This document shows, piece after piece, positions 27,041 to 61,100 of a stretch of 64,000 nt of DNA (position 1 is the first letter of the stretch; every line of letters begins with the position of its first letter). The stretch is from Stratiolaelaps scimitus (lineage: Eukaryota; Arthropoda; Arachnida; Mesostigmata; Laelapidae). Location of the stretch: NCBI GenBank assembly GCA_019614645.1, contig JABWDB010000005.1, forward strand, positions 12,575,001 to 12,639,000, in the 5' to 3' direction. The notes under the pieces were generated by a model. The model did no database searches, had not been told where the DNA came from, and was given only the letters and a program-made list of their open reading frames with translations. The position numbers and the translations under genes were made by a program.

Positions 27041-30000
27041 CATTATTTTTGTCTCTCTGTTTCATTCTCTGTATGTATTTGCTCTTCAACTTCAGAGTTA
27101 TCTTCCTGCTTGCTTTCGGTGACGGTTCTCTTTACAATCTGTCTCTTTTCAGTATCGTATAATATATATATATATACCACTCTTTGCGTTTTTTTTTCCG
27201 TACGTCTTCTCTTCTTCCTTTCATTCGTCTCTATCTGTTTCTCGTTTTGCTTAGGAATACGCTAATTCGTCTATTCTGCATCGTCGTCACCGGTGCCGCT
27301 TACGTCGCCATCTGTTACGAAGTTCAGTTGTCTGTTGGGGTGGACAAAGAGAGGGAGAGAGAGAGAGATAAGCTGGAAGTGGGTTTTCCTCAAACCTTTT
27401 CCGTGGGGGGGGGGTGTCAACTGTTGCCAGTACACTAACGAGAATGGCTCCCGGCCAGCCATTACCATGGAGAATTCGGCCGCCGGGTCGTCAGGGGTGG
27501 GCCGCTACCAGAAGGGCGTGGGCTTACGCCTGGGGGTGATTCGCAGTGTTTGAGAGGTTACGGAAAACGCCGGATTTCTGTTGTGTTTGACGGGTTGGGC
27601 GGGGAGGGGCTATGTAGAGTATGGGCGTGTATCTCGGCGCATCTATGTCGGCATTCCGTGTTATTTGCGGTCTACGAACACCACCCCGGTGGAGTCGACC
27701 GAAGCGACAGGGAACATCGTAGGCAAGCGGTCTCAACAGCACTGCGTTCTATGAACCGTCAAGCCTACCATCACTGGTACGACGACCACGACGTGTTTGT
27801 CAAAACCTCGCGGGTGTCAGATGGCCCGACGGCAAAGGAGCCGATGTAGAGGGGACGATACGCATGGCAGTGATGTACAGCAGGAGCGCCATATGAGGCA
27901 GAGCTGTCGAGAGGGAACAACTCGAGTAGCACGGATGCCACCGGGAGGCAATCTGGGGGGTAAAACAACTGCAGCCCTCGGCCTTCGGGCTACCCCTCAC
28001 CGAAGTCCCCGCGTTCCGTGTATATATATATATATATATATACACACAGAGAGAGAGGGGGTATATATAGTACATTACGGGCCAAGGAAGGAAAATGTAT
28101 AACCCTATTTTATCTCATTCACGTATATTTGTCATTTGTCGATGACGGCGTAGTGCGGTTGTACCACCGGACATGGTTGTGTCGGCTGCGGTTGTTTTAC
28201 TCATCGCTCGTTTGTTCAAAACTGATAGAATATGCCATTAATTAGCCGGCGAATCTATGAGACGACTGTGATACTGGCACTTCGTCTATCCAACTCTTGT
28301 ATGCCGAACCACACACTCGACTTCGAGATCAATCACAACTGCTTACTTTCAAACATAACAAGAAATATTCGTGCAAATGCAAAAAAATCCACTCACAAAC
28401 GGACAGTCATTAATTACAATGCTGGATGCGCATGCATCCCGCCGATTTCCGTTGTGTGCTCTATTTAAAAACGCACAAAAATCAATAATAAGTAATCCGT
28501 ACCGAAACGATGACACAGATACACGACGGACACTGCTTAACATGTTCATCGCACCAGCACCGTTCGTTGGCTTAATTGCACTTCACTGCGAGTTCGCGTG
28601 AAATACACTGCAAGCCGTCCGATCCGTCTCAGATTGAACGTGACTGGCCGGGCTGTTGCGCATGCTATGTCCGTCCGCGTACCAGAGGTCGCGACAACCG
28701 TATGCCTCCCAGCGGATGTCAACGTGCATAATTTCGACAGCAGAGGTCTGCCTGTCTGCGTGCCAAAGCTTCACCATCGGCTAAATCGACCCCATCGGTT
28801 TCATGTCTGTGTGGAAACAAAGTATGTTTCCGCCGGCCAACGCTTTCGACCACCAGGCCGAGCTCAGCCGTTCAGGGCTTCGCTGCCTCCGTTCCTACCT
28901 CCCGAGTCTCTCGGCGCCTGCCTAGCGCCGACGAGAGCCTGTCAGACCAGCGCGTGCGCGTATGTGACTCACTTGGACGTTCTCTCATCACTATCAGCAT
29001 ACGATGCGAAACGACTTTCCGCGCTCTCTCTCTCTCTCTCTCCACTATTTCCCAGACCTGAAGGGTGGGCAGCCTCCTCAGGGGCAGTCTGCTTCCAGCG
29101 GTGCACGACGCTATTGCTCGACAACATTATATTATAATAACAGAAATTGGCCCACTTCACTCGCTCGCTCCCTCCGGCACTATCGAACTCTACAAGTCAA
29201 CCACGCTGCTACAGTACCCCCCCCACCTGCCAGTACAATGGACAGGTGAGCACCCGCCGAACTCACCGCTGCTGACACCGAGCGCTCCCGTGTCAGCGGC
29301 TCGTAGATTAGATAGCGCTTGGCACGGGGCGGTGGCTCTGGAGTTCGCCTCGGAACAGCTCGATCATCATTCGCGCCGACTCCCCTTGTCCGGCCAAGTT
29401 GTTCGCAAAGACCTCACGTACGATACCGTATGCGAGGGTGACGTCGGTGAGAGCGCAGTAGGCGGAGTCCAATTCGGGTGGAATTGCTGGCACGAAATGC
29501 AAAATGCGATAGTGGACACGCCAAACGGAGTGCACCGCCCCGCCCGGAATCAAGGTTGTGCTAAAAGAGCAGAGGTGATACCATGACGAAGCTATCAAAA
29601 GCTGAAGGCCTGGCGCCCTGGTAATTGCTACGATCGTTGTCAACAATGTGATGATCATTGCACAATTACAAGCGAATGGCCAAGTGCCAAATAATAGTAG
29701 TAATAATAATAAAATGGTCGATCATAATCACATACTCGCACAATAACAACTTCTCTCTCTCTCTCGATCTGTCACTCGTCTGTATTGCTGTGCTCTCTTT
29801 TAATTAAATCATGTGCGAGCTGGCTCTCTCTCTCTCGCTCTTATTCAAGGCGATTTGAACGATTTTAGCTAAACACCTTCGATTCGTATTTTGTCAACTA
29901 GCATTGATGCTATTATCGATTCCTGTTCAATAATTCGTACGTGATTCGTATAGACACAGACGTGAATATGACGAGCCTTTAATTTTACCACATGCCCAGA

Positions 30001-30921
30001 TGAAAATCTTAAGAAATCCTTTGCTGTGGGAGTAGGCATTGGCGGATGTTGTACGGCGGAGGCTCTCACCGCCGCAGGATAAGGAAAAGCGGCAGCGTTC
30101 AGGGCCCCCGCTTCTAATTTCCGGGGTTGGCTTTTTGTCCGAGATGGCCATTTGCGTTTGCCATGCCGCCATAGATCGCTAGGTGAAATGTTTGCCTAAG
30201 CCGTTACCTCAGGCCAAGTGCAATTAAGCCAAGAGTGGGCGGCGAGCTTCCTCCTCCATTCATTCAAGCTCCTCACGGTAATCAGCATCCGGCGTCGCCT
30301 TAATTATCATTACCCTAAAAACGTAGAGTGAGAGCATTATTGTCCATCTGGTCTAGATTATTAACGGGGACAGCAGTACCCTTCAGGGCGGAGCAGCAAC
30401 CTCCGGTTTCAGTTGAAGAGGAAAGACGAGCTTAGACGAGCAACCAGTCGGTCGTCTGAGTGTCTCCGTAGAAGTACCTTCACTTGAACCGAAATTACCC
30501 GCGCCCGTGCCACCAAGAGCTACAGCCGCTCGTTAGCAAACACTATATTCACCTTGTACGATATGTCCACACGTTCGATGGGAGCCCGTCACACTGGATA
30601 CATTGTGCTCAGGTATAACTACCGTGCTATCGATTGATAGAATGTACAATAGCAGACAAGTGTTCCGTGCGCCGGCAGACGCCGGCCTAGATGCTGTCCG
30701 TCTAAAACATGTTATAATACTTAGCTCGGCACGGTGGAGGCTCTCTACAAGTACAGGATTGAAGTATACCTTCATGCGAATTCATGGCCATTTTTCCCGA
30801 AAATATTGTTCACCGTCTCTCTCTCTCTTGCGTTATCAGTAGTTCATTGTAATTTCTTCTCTTTCAGCTTCCTCTAACAGTGGACGACGATGCGGGCACC
30901 GGGTTGGATTGAATAGAGAAA

Positions 30922-30931
30922 TTTATTTATT
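30922..30931 (-). promoter_or_regulatory. gro: Candidate polyadenylation signal, overlapping AATAAATAAA
   Basis: On the minus strand two AATAAA hexamers overlap here, about 760 nt past the gro stop codon. It is the first canonical signal I found downstream of the gene. It sits at the edge of an (ATTC)n/(ATT)n array, so it may be repeat-derived. Confidence 0.45.
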
Positions 30932-31001
30932 CATTCATTCATTCATTCATTATTATTATTATTATTATTATTATATAATCATCATTATTATTATTATTAA
31001 T
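30931..31001. repeat. (ATTC)n then (ATT)n array
   Basis: About five ATTC units followed by two ATT runs with a short TATATAATC break. It lies at the inferred 3' end of the gro transcript. Confidence 0.93.
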
Positions 31002-31690
31002 TTTACTGTTTGAGTTGTCAATCTACAATGTACAAGTGCGATAATTTACAAATATTGAGAATAATAAGAGCATGATCGCTGGCCGCGACGCTGGTCGGCA
31101 TCATCGTCATCATCATCAACACCACCACCACCATCATCATCAACTGTCATCAAGATTATTCATTATGCTGCATCATCTCACACCGCAGCAAATGACTTAT
31201 CAGCATCAGCACTTCGTCCACCATCGTGACCCTGCGAAAGCTCCTATATGTATAGCTGCAGCTGGCGATGAGATAACTGGTGATGACGCCTATGCGGGGC
31301 GTATACACAACAGCCCTTGCAGCAGGTCGATCCCAGGCTCTTCCCGTTCTTGCTCTCTCTCTCTCCTTCCTTCCTTCCTTCCGTCCATCTATTCATCAAT
31401 CCATCCATGCATGGCTCCGAGATTTTGGTCGGTTGCTGGTCCATTCTTGGTGGAAATCGTCGAAATCCACCGGGCACAGTACGAGGCACCTGCTTAATAT
31501 TTGTCGTGGATAAGCAGTCGAGCCGAGCAGAGCAGAGTCGAGTGGACCATCGGTGATCATCATCATCATAATCATCAGACAGATGACAGACATACAGACG
31601 GACAGGCGATGACGACAACGACGACAAATCTTCTCTCTCTCTCTCTCTCTCTCTCGACGTCGCATTCGCCCCCTTGGAGCTCGTATCGTT

Positions 31691-53625
<21,935 letters not shown>

Positions 53626-55494
53626 CTGAAAGTTGAGCACAAACAAAAAACGCCGCCGTCAGAAAGGGGGACCGATCTCACCACGAGCGTCATCATCTGC
53701 TGCTCGTCTTGAAACACTTCGTAGCGTAATTAGTCAAAAACATGACACAGGACAGGAAACTAGAAGAAATGCGTAGAATCATTTTTCAGCGAGAAAAACT
53801 AAAAGCACTGTGTCCTTCTATTTTGGCCATGATTATTCCTCATGAAATTCATCGAGATTGCATTTACGTCCAGCGTTGGTATAACGTTGGATATACGTTG
53901 GTACATAAATATAATAGCCTAGTAGTAGGGCGCATAACAATAATAATAATAATACTGGGGTGCTGGAAGACGTTGCAGAAATTATTGCTAAAATTACAAA
54001 ATCATAATAGTATTCGAACTTATTAGTAGTACTACTAAACCTTTTTGTTTGTTAGCCTGCATTCGATAGCACACTGATTCAAACGGTCCCAATAAGCTAA
54101 CGATTCTCATATGCTTTTTTCCCCAACAGGGTTTACGATTGCGCTAGACGCTGACTGCGATCGATTGTCGCATCGACGCCATGTTTGATATAGATGATAC
54201 AGCCAATAGCATCAAGATAATTGTTCGTATGCAACGAAAAACGCACGCCATGAGCAATCAATAGCGAACATGATTGCACAGCATAGTACAACAGTGTTTC
54301 TTGCCACTCTTATCGCCTCGGCGTAACGACACAAACGAATCGCTGCCGTTCCACGCGCGCTGATCGCACCGCATTGGTTGGCGTCAATTTGTCGTTGCCG
54401 ACAAGAAAGACGGAGCATTTGCCATACGTCAACAGGTTTTTCACTCAATTAATGACAATGGTGACATTGAAAGCGCGATATATCCCTGTTGGCATGTAGG
54501 GGACAAGACAGACGTGTCACTAGGTTGTGGCTCAAGCTGGCGTTTTGAGCCTCAGGCGGGCCGCTGGCAGGCAATTACGATTATCGAAGATTAAGGGAAA
54601 TAGTCAAGATGATAACAGCCCGTTCGGGCGTGCGATTAGGGATAGATGAGTGTATCTCGCTCGCTGCTGAAGCGGATACGCTTCGGCGGTTCCCACAACA
54701 AAGCGGCACGCCTTTCGTAGATGGTAAACTCGCAGGTACGTTCCCACTGTATTGTGCATACACAGCTTGAGGAAGCTCGAGATGCCGAGATGGCCAATGG
54801 GGAATGTTAATGCACGCTGATCATATATATTTATATATATATATATGTGTGTGTGTGTGTTTCTACCTGTCGGTAACATAAACACATCGCGTGTGGGTGA
54901 CCGACGCCGCTGTTTTGACGTCGCAGAGTCAGGCTCGCTGATCAGTATGTCTGTACAATGGTGCTACGGCCATGGTGTGGAAGGTATATAACGCTTCACT
55001 TGCTTTGCTACCCAAGAATAGTCGGCGGCGGTCACGATGTTGTTCTCTCAAATATTTGCCCTCAGTTCTATTCCAATCTCCACCCTTGAAATAGGGAACA
55101 TTGTCAGCTGCTGCTGCAGACGGACCCGTCTATCCTTGCCGATGCACATGATCTGCTAGTCCTGTTATAGCTTATGTCAATTAACGAGCGCGCTCAATGA
55201 TCGGTGTATGTCGCGCTTTTTTTTGTTGAACAAACACACAAACAAAAAACAACAACAAGAACAACAACAAAACCAACGAGTTTAACCCTAACGCCAACCA
55301 GCAATCGTGTTCGGAGACATGAAAATCGTATCTTACGAGGGGCACCAAGATTTATTTCGGTACACGCATTGAGACTGACTTTAATGGTGGAAGCGCTTTT
55401 ATCAATAGGGTGTACACACAGAATCTCGTTAGATCTATCTAAACATATGAGCATTTATTCATATGTTAAACGATCATGAGTGTATGAAATTTAG

Positions 55495-55497
<3 letters not shown>

Positions 55498-55530
<33 letters not shown>
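55498..55530. repeat. (TA)n microsatellite
   Basis: An alternating AT run in the first visible gro intron. Confidence 0.95.
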
Positions 55531-55533
<3 letters not shown>

Positions 55534-56989
55534 ACTAATCTGTCCAGCGTATTAGGCCTTCCAACGGATGATTAGGCTGAGGGTTCGGCCCTTGACAGAG
55601 ACATATGGGTATGTACCCATTAAACTACGCTTCCCCGAAGCACGGCCGTATACGGGCGATGCTTGATATGGCTGAGCGCGTGTCGCACAGATGTTGAAAA
55701 TGTGGCCACATGTTGCAACGACACTTGTCGCTGCTGACGTTCTCAAATCACTCCCCAACCATCATCCTGCAGATATGGATGGCACTGGTGACTAAGTTTG
55801 ACGCGGCTCTCGATGGCGGCTGCCAGTCTGTTGTCAAAAGCCTTGCGCACATCGACATGCCCACTTTGTCAGGCTGTGTTTCGGCAGACTGATCTGCCCC
55901 GGCTCTAGCCACGGCCGTTGCGATCCCATGTGAATGGCGGCGGTTACACAAAACAGCGTCTATATATATATATACTACTGGGTTAGGTGGCCCTGCATCT
56001 GCTGTTGTTGATGCCGCTGCCGCTGCTGCTGCTGCGGTGCGAGCTGGCTCAGTGGCTTACGCGGCGAATGGTAGGTTAGCGTCTCTGTCGAGGTCGGCCA
56101 GCAGGCCCGGTCCGTCACCCGTTCGAATCGCTGTTAGGGCACACGATTGCGCTTGAGAGCTTATGTATCTATCATACGCTCGTAATGAGTAGATACGAAC
56201 AGCGGCAGCAGCAGCAGCAGCAGCAGCAGGAGGGAAAAAAGGCCAATAGGAAAAGAAGTAGAAGGAAAAACAAGACAAAGTTATAGTGGTAGCAGTGGCA
56301 GAGCAAGCTAGCTGCTCGTAGGAAGGGGCGCCTTGTCTCGCCTCGCCTCTCATTGGCCTGGCCGAAGATGAATACGACGGAGATGAAGGAAACATCGCCG
56401 AGTATAGAGCGCATCGAGGATAGGAAGACCGAGCCTCGAGCTCTTCATCCTTTGCCGTCGTAATCTTCTCCTCTTCACTCATCCATTCTCATCCAGTAGG
56501 GCAGAGAATGTCCGCCTTCCTGTCTTCGTGTTGTCTTCCAGGCCTCGACCGCCGATTGCGGGCGGGCCCTGTAGTCACTTGCCACATTGCCCCGTCAGGC
56601 GGCGACGGCGACGGCAACCGACGACTCTTCCATCGCCTCTATTGCGTCTGTGTGTGTGTGGTTGCTGCTGCTGCTGCCGCGCTCGTCATGCGCTTGCACC
56701 GCTACCTGCGCCCTGCCCTACCTCGTTTCTTGCTTCCATAGTTGCTTGCCTCTTACTTATACGCCCTGTCATTCAGTCATCCATTGGTCGGACGAGCAAC
56801 AACCGTCTCTATCGGTTCGCGTGGTCGTCTAAACCTTCCTGGCTGCCTGACTGTCTCGTTCGGGCGGGCGGCTCTCTTCTCTTCCTATTCAACACGCCAA
56901 CACGCTACAGCGACGCTCCCCAACAACTGAAGCGGCGGAGTACAGTAGTCACCTCGCTGAGTATTAGCAGCGACGGTGGTAGTGGAAGA

Positions 56990-56993
<4 letters not shown>

Positions 56994-57028
<35 letters not shown>

Positions 57029-57059
57029 GATTGAGCCGCTGTCGCAGCAGGAGAGAGAA

Positions 57060-57112
<53 letters not shown>
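56994..57112. repeat. (TA)n and (GA)n pair
   Basis: TA at about 56994-57026 and GA at about 57051-57112, 25 bp apart. The GA part is the second longest GA tract of the window. Confidence 0.95.
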
Positions 57113-57113
<1 letters not shown>

Positions 57114-57463
57114 TGGAAGTGCAATGAGCTGGTAGACCAGAGCCGAGATTGTGGACCAGTCGAGAACATGCCAGCCGTCTCGGCGATTCAATCTTTCTCC
57201 AGAGTGAGGCTGCCCCTCTTCTCTGTCTGTGGGAAGAATCATTATTGTTGTTGCTATCGTTGCCGTTACTGTTGTTGTTGCTTTTGTTGCTGCTGCTGCT
57301 ACTACTCCAGACATCCAGTAGTCGTAGTGGTAGGTACGACACCGCAGCGGTATTGGCGATAGAGCTAAGGCAATAGTCAGTGTGTGTCGCATGTCACTGT
57401 CTCCGTATGTTTATGGTAGGTATGTATGAGAGTGTGTATTTAGTAGTGTTCTTCTATGGCTTC

Positions 57464-57464
<1 letters not shown>

Positions 57465-57499
<35 letters not shown>

Positions 57500-57570
57500 G
57501 TAGGAGTAAATACGGGCTTCGGGAAGAACGTTTGGAAGCTGTGACTGTGTCTGTGTGTGTGTGTGTGTGT
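57465..57570. repeat. (TA)n then (TG)n runs
   Basis: Two TA runs broken by tgtata (about 57465-57500), followed by TG at about 57546-57570. Confidence 0.9.
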
Positions 57571-58091
57571 TAGGAGCGAGGAAAACCTTGCAGCGGTTAT
57601 CGGCTCACGATAGCAGCCCAGATGCTTCTGTCGCCTGCAGCCACCGACCGGCTCGAGATGTTAGGATATGCTTCTCAACAGCGGCCGTAGCCGCGAAAGG
57701 CAGAAAAGCAGGCGCGAAACATTCATTACGAACGCGAGCTGACGCTCTCGTCCGTGCACTCCCCACCCTGCCTCCTTCGTTCAGCCGTCGATCTTTCCTG
57801 GGGCCAGTCAGCAGCGTTCACCTATCGACCGTCGCTATGCGGTGGGAGAAACCACCGATGGCGCTCGTGTGAACGGTGGACCTTAAGCGTCCGAAGACGC
57901 AGCAGCCATCCTCTCTCTCTCTCTCTCTCTTCCCGCTTGACGAGCGCAGCGAGCAACGAGACAGACGACGCGCCTGTACCCGATGGTGTGTTCATCTTTA
58001 CGAAGTGCTTGACGATGATAGTCGGGAGACGAAGGCGAGGAAGAAGAGCGGGCAATTGCTGCCGCTGTCTCTAGTGCTTCTTCCCAATAGC

Positions 58092-58118
58092 GTATATATA
58101 TATATATATATATATATA
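58092..58118. repeat. (TA)n microsatellite
   Basis: An uninterrupted alternating AT run. Confidence 0.95.
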
Positions 58119-61100
58119 GGTGGGTAGGTTGTAGAGACGCGGGAGAGGCGCCGGCAGTAGTCTAAGAGAAGTGGACAGCAATAGCAACAGAGCCCTTGTC
58201 GACTACACTATTGCCACCGAGCCATTGAACAACCAGAGCAGCAACAGCAGCAGCAGCAGCGGCAGATCTAATACCGTGGAGCCACAACAGGGCTCAAGCA
58301 GGCCGTCAATCGCATAGTGCGGTTATCGCCCACGGCCCATCACCGATGGGTCCCGGGTCGCCGGCCCGTGCCAGGCAGGCGTTCCAGCCAAACCACCGTT
58401 CTACCATCAGCACGGCTATTTCCACTGGCGCGGCGAAGCGTAGCGGCCGGAGGCTGGCGGCGGCGGCGGCTTCTAGCGCAGCCGCTGTTGCCACTGCGGC
58501 TTCTGCTGAGTAAGTAGTAGAGGCTGTTATAGCTGTAGTTATTGTACCAGTGGTGGTGGCGGTGGTAGTGGTAACGCTACTACCGTAGAAGTAATACTTA
58601 GTAGACCTCTCCTGCTTCGTTCCAGTAATCTGCGCCGCTTTACGCCTAAAGCGCGCGCCAGCATGCCTGCCGCTTAGAAGAATGCACGAGCAAGAATCTC
58701 GGATGAGACGACAAAGAACATGATGATGATGAAGACAACGCGGCCGCGGTAACAACAGCGCAGCAACAAACAACGGGACCGCTAACGGCTGTCGGTAGAC
58801 GCGGCCGGGGCGCGGCCGGGGGCTCGCGAACAATTGGATTCGTTTGAGAGCATAACAGTGTATACAGTTTGCCTGACTCTCTCTCTCTCGCTATCTGTCT
58901 CTCTTTAGCTAGGCGTGGCCTGGCAAGGGAACGGTTGTTAAGGCGTTTCCCGTGCTGCTCGGGCCACGGTAGATGAGGCTCGTCGTGCGGGACGAATTGC
59001 CATCGCCGAGCGCGGAGTCATCCTGCCGCTTTGGGCCTACATTAATGGTCCGCACCTCTTATAGTAGTAGTGGTAGTAAACTAGAGAAAAACGAATCGTA
59101 TTGCTGTGATCTTCGAGAGACGGTGATCGGCAACGAGAAGCGGCGTATCGAGGAGGAGTATCGGGCAATGACTCAGTCGGGTTGTAGCATACACTCGTAC
59201 GTCGGTACGCAGTTACCACCGGTAAATGTGCAGTCGCTATGACATGCATTCTAGAGCGATGAGGGTCAGCTAACTTCTGCCTTGAAGAGAACTGCACCGA
59301 CTTACTGCTCATGTCACTCCTAGCATGTGGGGCTCGTCCAGAAGCGTCAACGAGCCAACTGGACGGAAGTTAAGTCAATTGGAAATAGAATCAATTCGTA
59401 GGCCGAGTAGATATGAGAGAGATTGAGAGAGAGAGAGAGGAGTGAGTAAACTAAAACCGAAAATGTTCCGGGGACAGCGAAGTCGCACGACAGATCGATG
59501 AGAAATGGGCGCACACAGCGTCAGATACAAAATAAAGCAACAGAGAGAAACCTGTCAACATCGATACATTGGCATCGGATGTTGTTGTTGTTGTTATTGC
59601 TAATGATGATGATGATAATAGTGATTATTCTTATAGCACTGTTGCAGTGGTGTAGCTGCTCAATGCTGCTTCTATTGATTGTAGCTGAATCGCATCACCT
59701 TCTCGATACTATTCGCGCCCTGCGGTGAGTGCGCGGTTCAGTGCTCTACCATCTATCGAGCAGCCGCCGCGGGCGGGCGATCGGGTGCTCCCTGCCAGTC
59801 CGCGCAGTAAGAGCAGCCGCAGCAGTAGCAGCAGCAGCGACTATTCGAGATGATGATCGCTGCATGCTGCTAACGGCTGTATCCACGCCGCTATTGAATT
59901 CCGTCGTCCGTGAGACAGACAAGAGCATCGGCAACAAACGACAGCAGCAACCCCGACGGCAGTGACACTCGATAGAGTCACCACCACTATGGTAAACTGC
60001 CCTCTATATTCTATCGTCCGCGGCCTGGCCATGCATCAAGTTTCTTCTCTCGAGCCGGAAGAAACGAACATGAAGCCGCTGCATCCAGCGTCGTCACTCA
60101 AGCGAGTGCTGCTACTGCTGCTGCTGTTGTTGTCGCTCTCTCCTTGAAGGGAAAAGCAGAGGGAGCAGAGGGAGAGAGAATCAACCGGGGCTGATCAGAG
60201 GGGGGAGACATAGAGGTGACGTATGTAGAGCGGCCCGAGTCGCATAGAAGAAAGAAAACAGAGTGGCCTTCTTTGCTTTCTCCACACTGCCTTACGATGC
60301 TTGTTATTGTACACACTCGGTCCTGCCGTAGACGGAACTAGAGACCCATCTCTCTCTCTCTCTCTCCCGTCTCTCTCCCGTCTCTCTGTCCTCTACAGTA
60401 TATGTACCGCACATACTCGACACCGCTTATTCCTCGTAGCATCATACACATGAGTTGGTGTTCGGCCGAAGCGGCGGGATAGCCGGTAGTCGATGACGCG
60501 ACGGCGTTCCGACACTCCGTGAAGCAACGCTCTCCCGTACGTGCTCCTGCGGCTCGCGGACGTATCGTTTCGTAGAGCGGCCATTGAGCGTGAACGTGCC
60601 CACATCATGGACATGTGCTTAACTAAAAACACAACTCGTTATCGATAAAAAAAGAAAAAACACGGCCACATCAGGACACATCAGCAGGAGGACACAGCTC
60701 GTGGCCAGGTGGCACGAGATAGTGGCTCTTATTTCAATGTCTCACTGGCCTGCACCTCATCGTCGGCATCAAAAATTAACACTCAACGAACAGAGACGGC
60801 GGCGAGCTACGGGGAGATTCAGCGAATCGTAGCGGGACAGTCAACCTTTCAGAGGGAGGAAGCGAGAGCGGCTGAAGGAGCATCGAAGGGGTCTCACAAG
60901 CGCCGCTAGAAAACCTCTACGGACTCATTTTGTCAGCTATCTGACAGATGGGACAGACTCGCTGCAGATCTATCACTGCTGCTGTGACGACGGCGACAAA
61001 ACAAAATCTATCCGGTGAATTTATCTAAACGACTTTTATATTTTATGCTATCTGTCTAACTCTGTCCATCTGCGTACACCCTTGTGATGGTCAGACATCA

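Larger units (their letters stand above)
22200..30921. other. Region downstream of gro, no supported gene
   Basis: 22200-28100 carries numerous TA, CA, TG and CT arrays. 28100-30900 is plainer and more AT-rich. No coding exon could be defended on either strand. Confidence 0.55.
30922..31690 (-). other. gro: Probable 3' UTR of gro
   Basis: This is the non-coding stretch after the gro stop, about 770 nt to the first good poly(A) signal. It contains a (CT)n-type array at about 31629-31655, several ATC/CAT-rich runs (31098-31145, 31560-31580), and a long ATT/ATTC array near the end. No conserved reading frame is seen. The 3' limit is inferred from the signal only; no cleavage site can be read from sequence. 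Confidence 0.5.

Noticed and set aside
56105..56135. cccgttcgaatcgc, tRNA T-loop-like motif
   Set aside because: The flanking bases do not form a T-stem and no matching 5' half of a tRNA is present.
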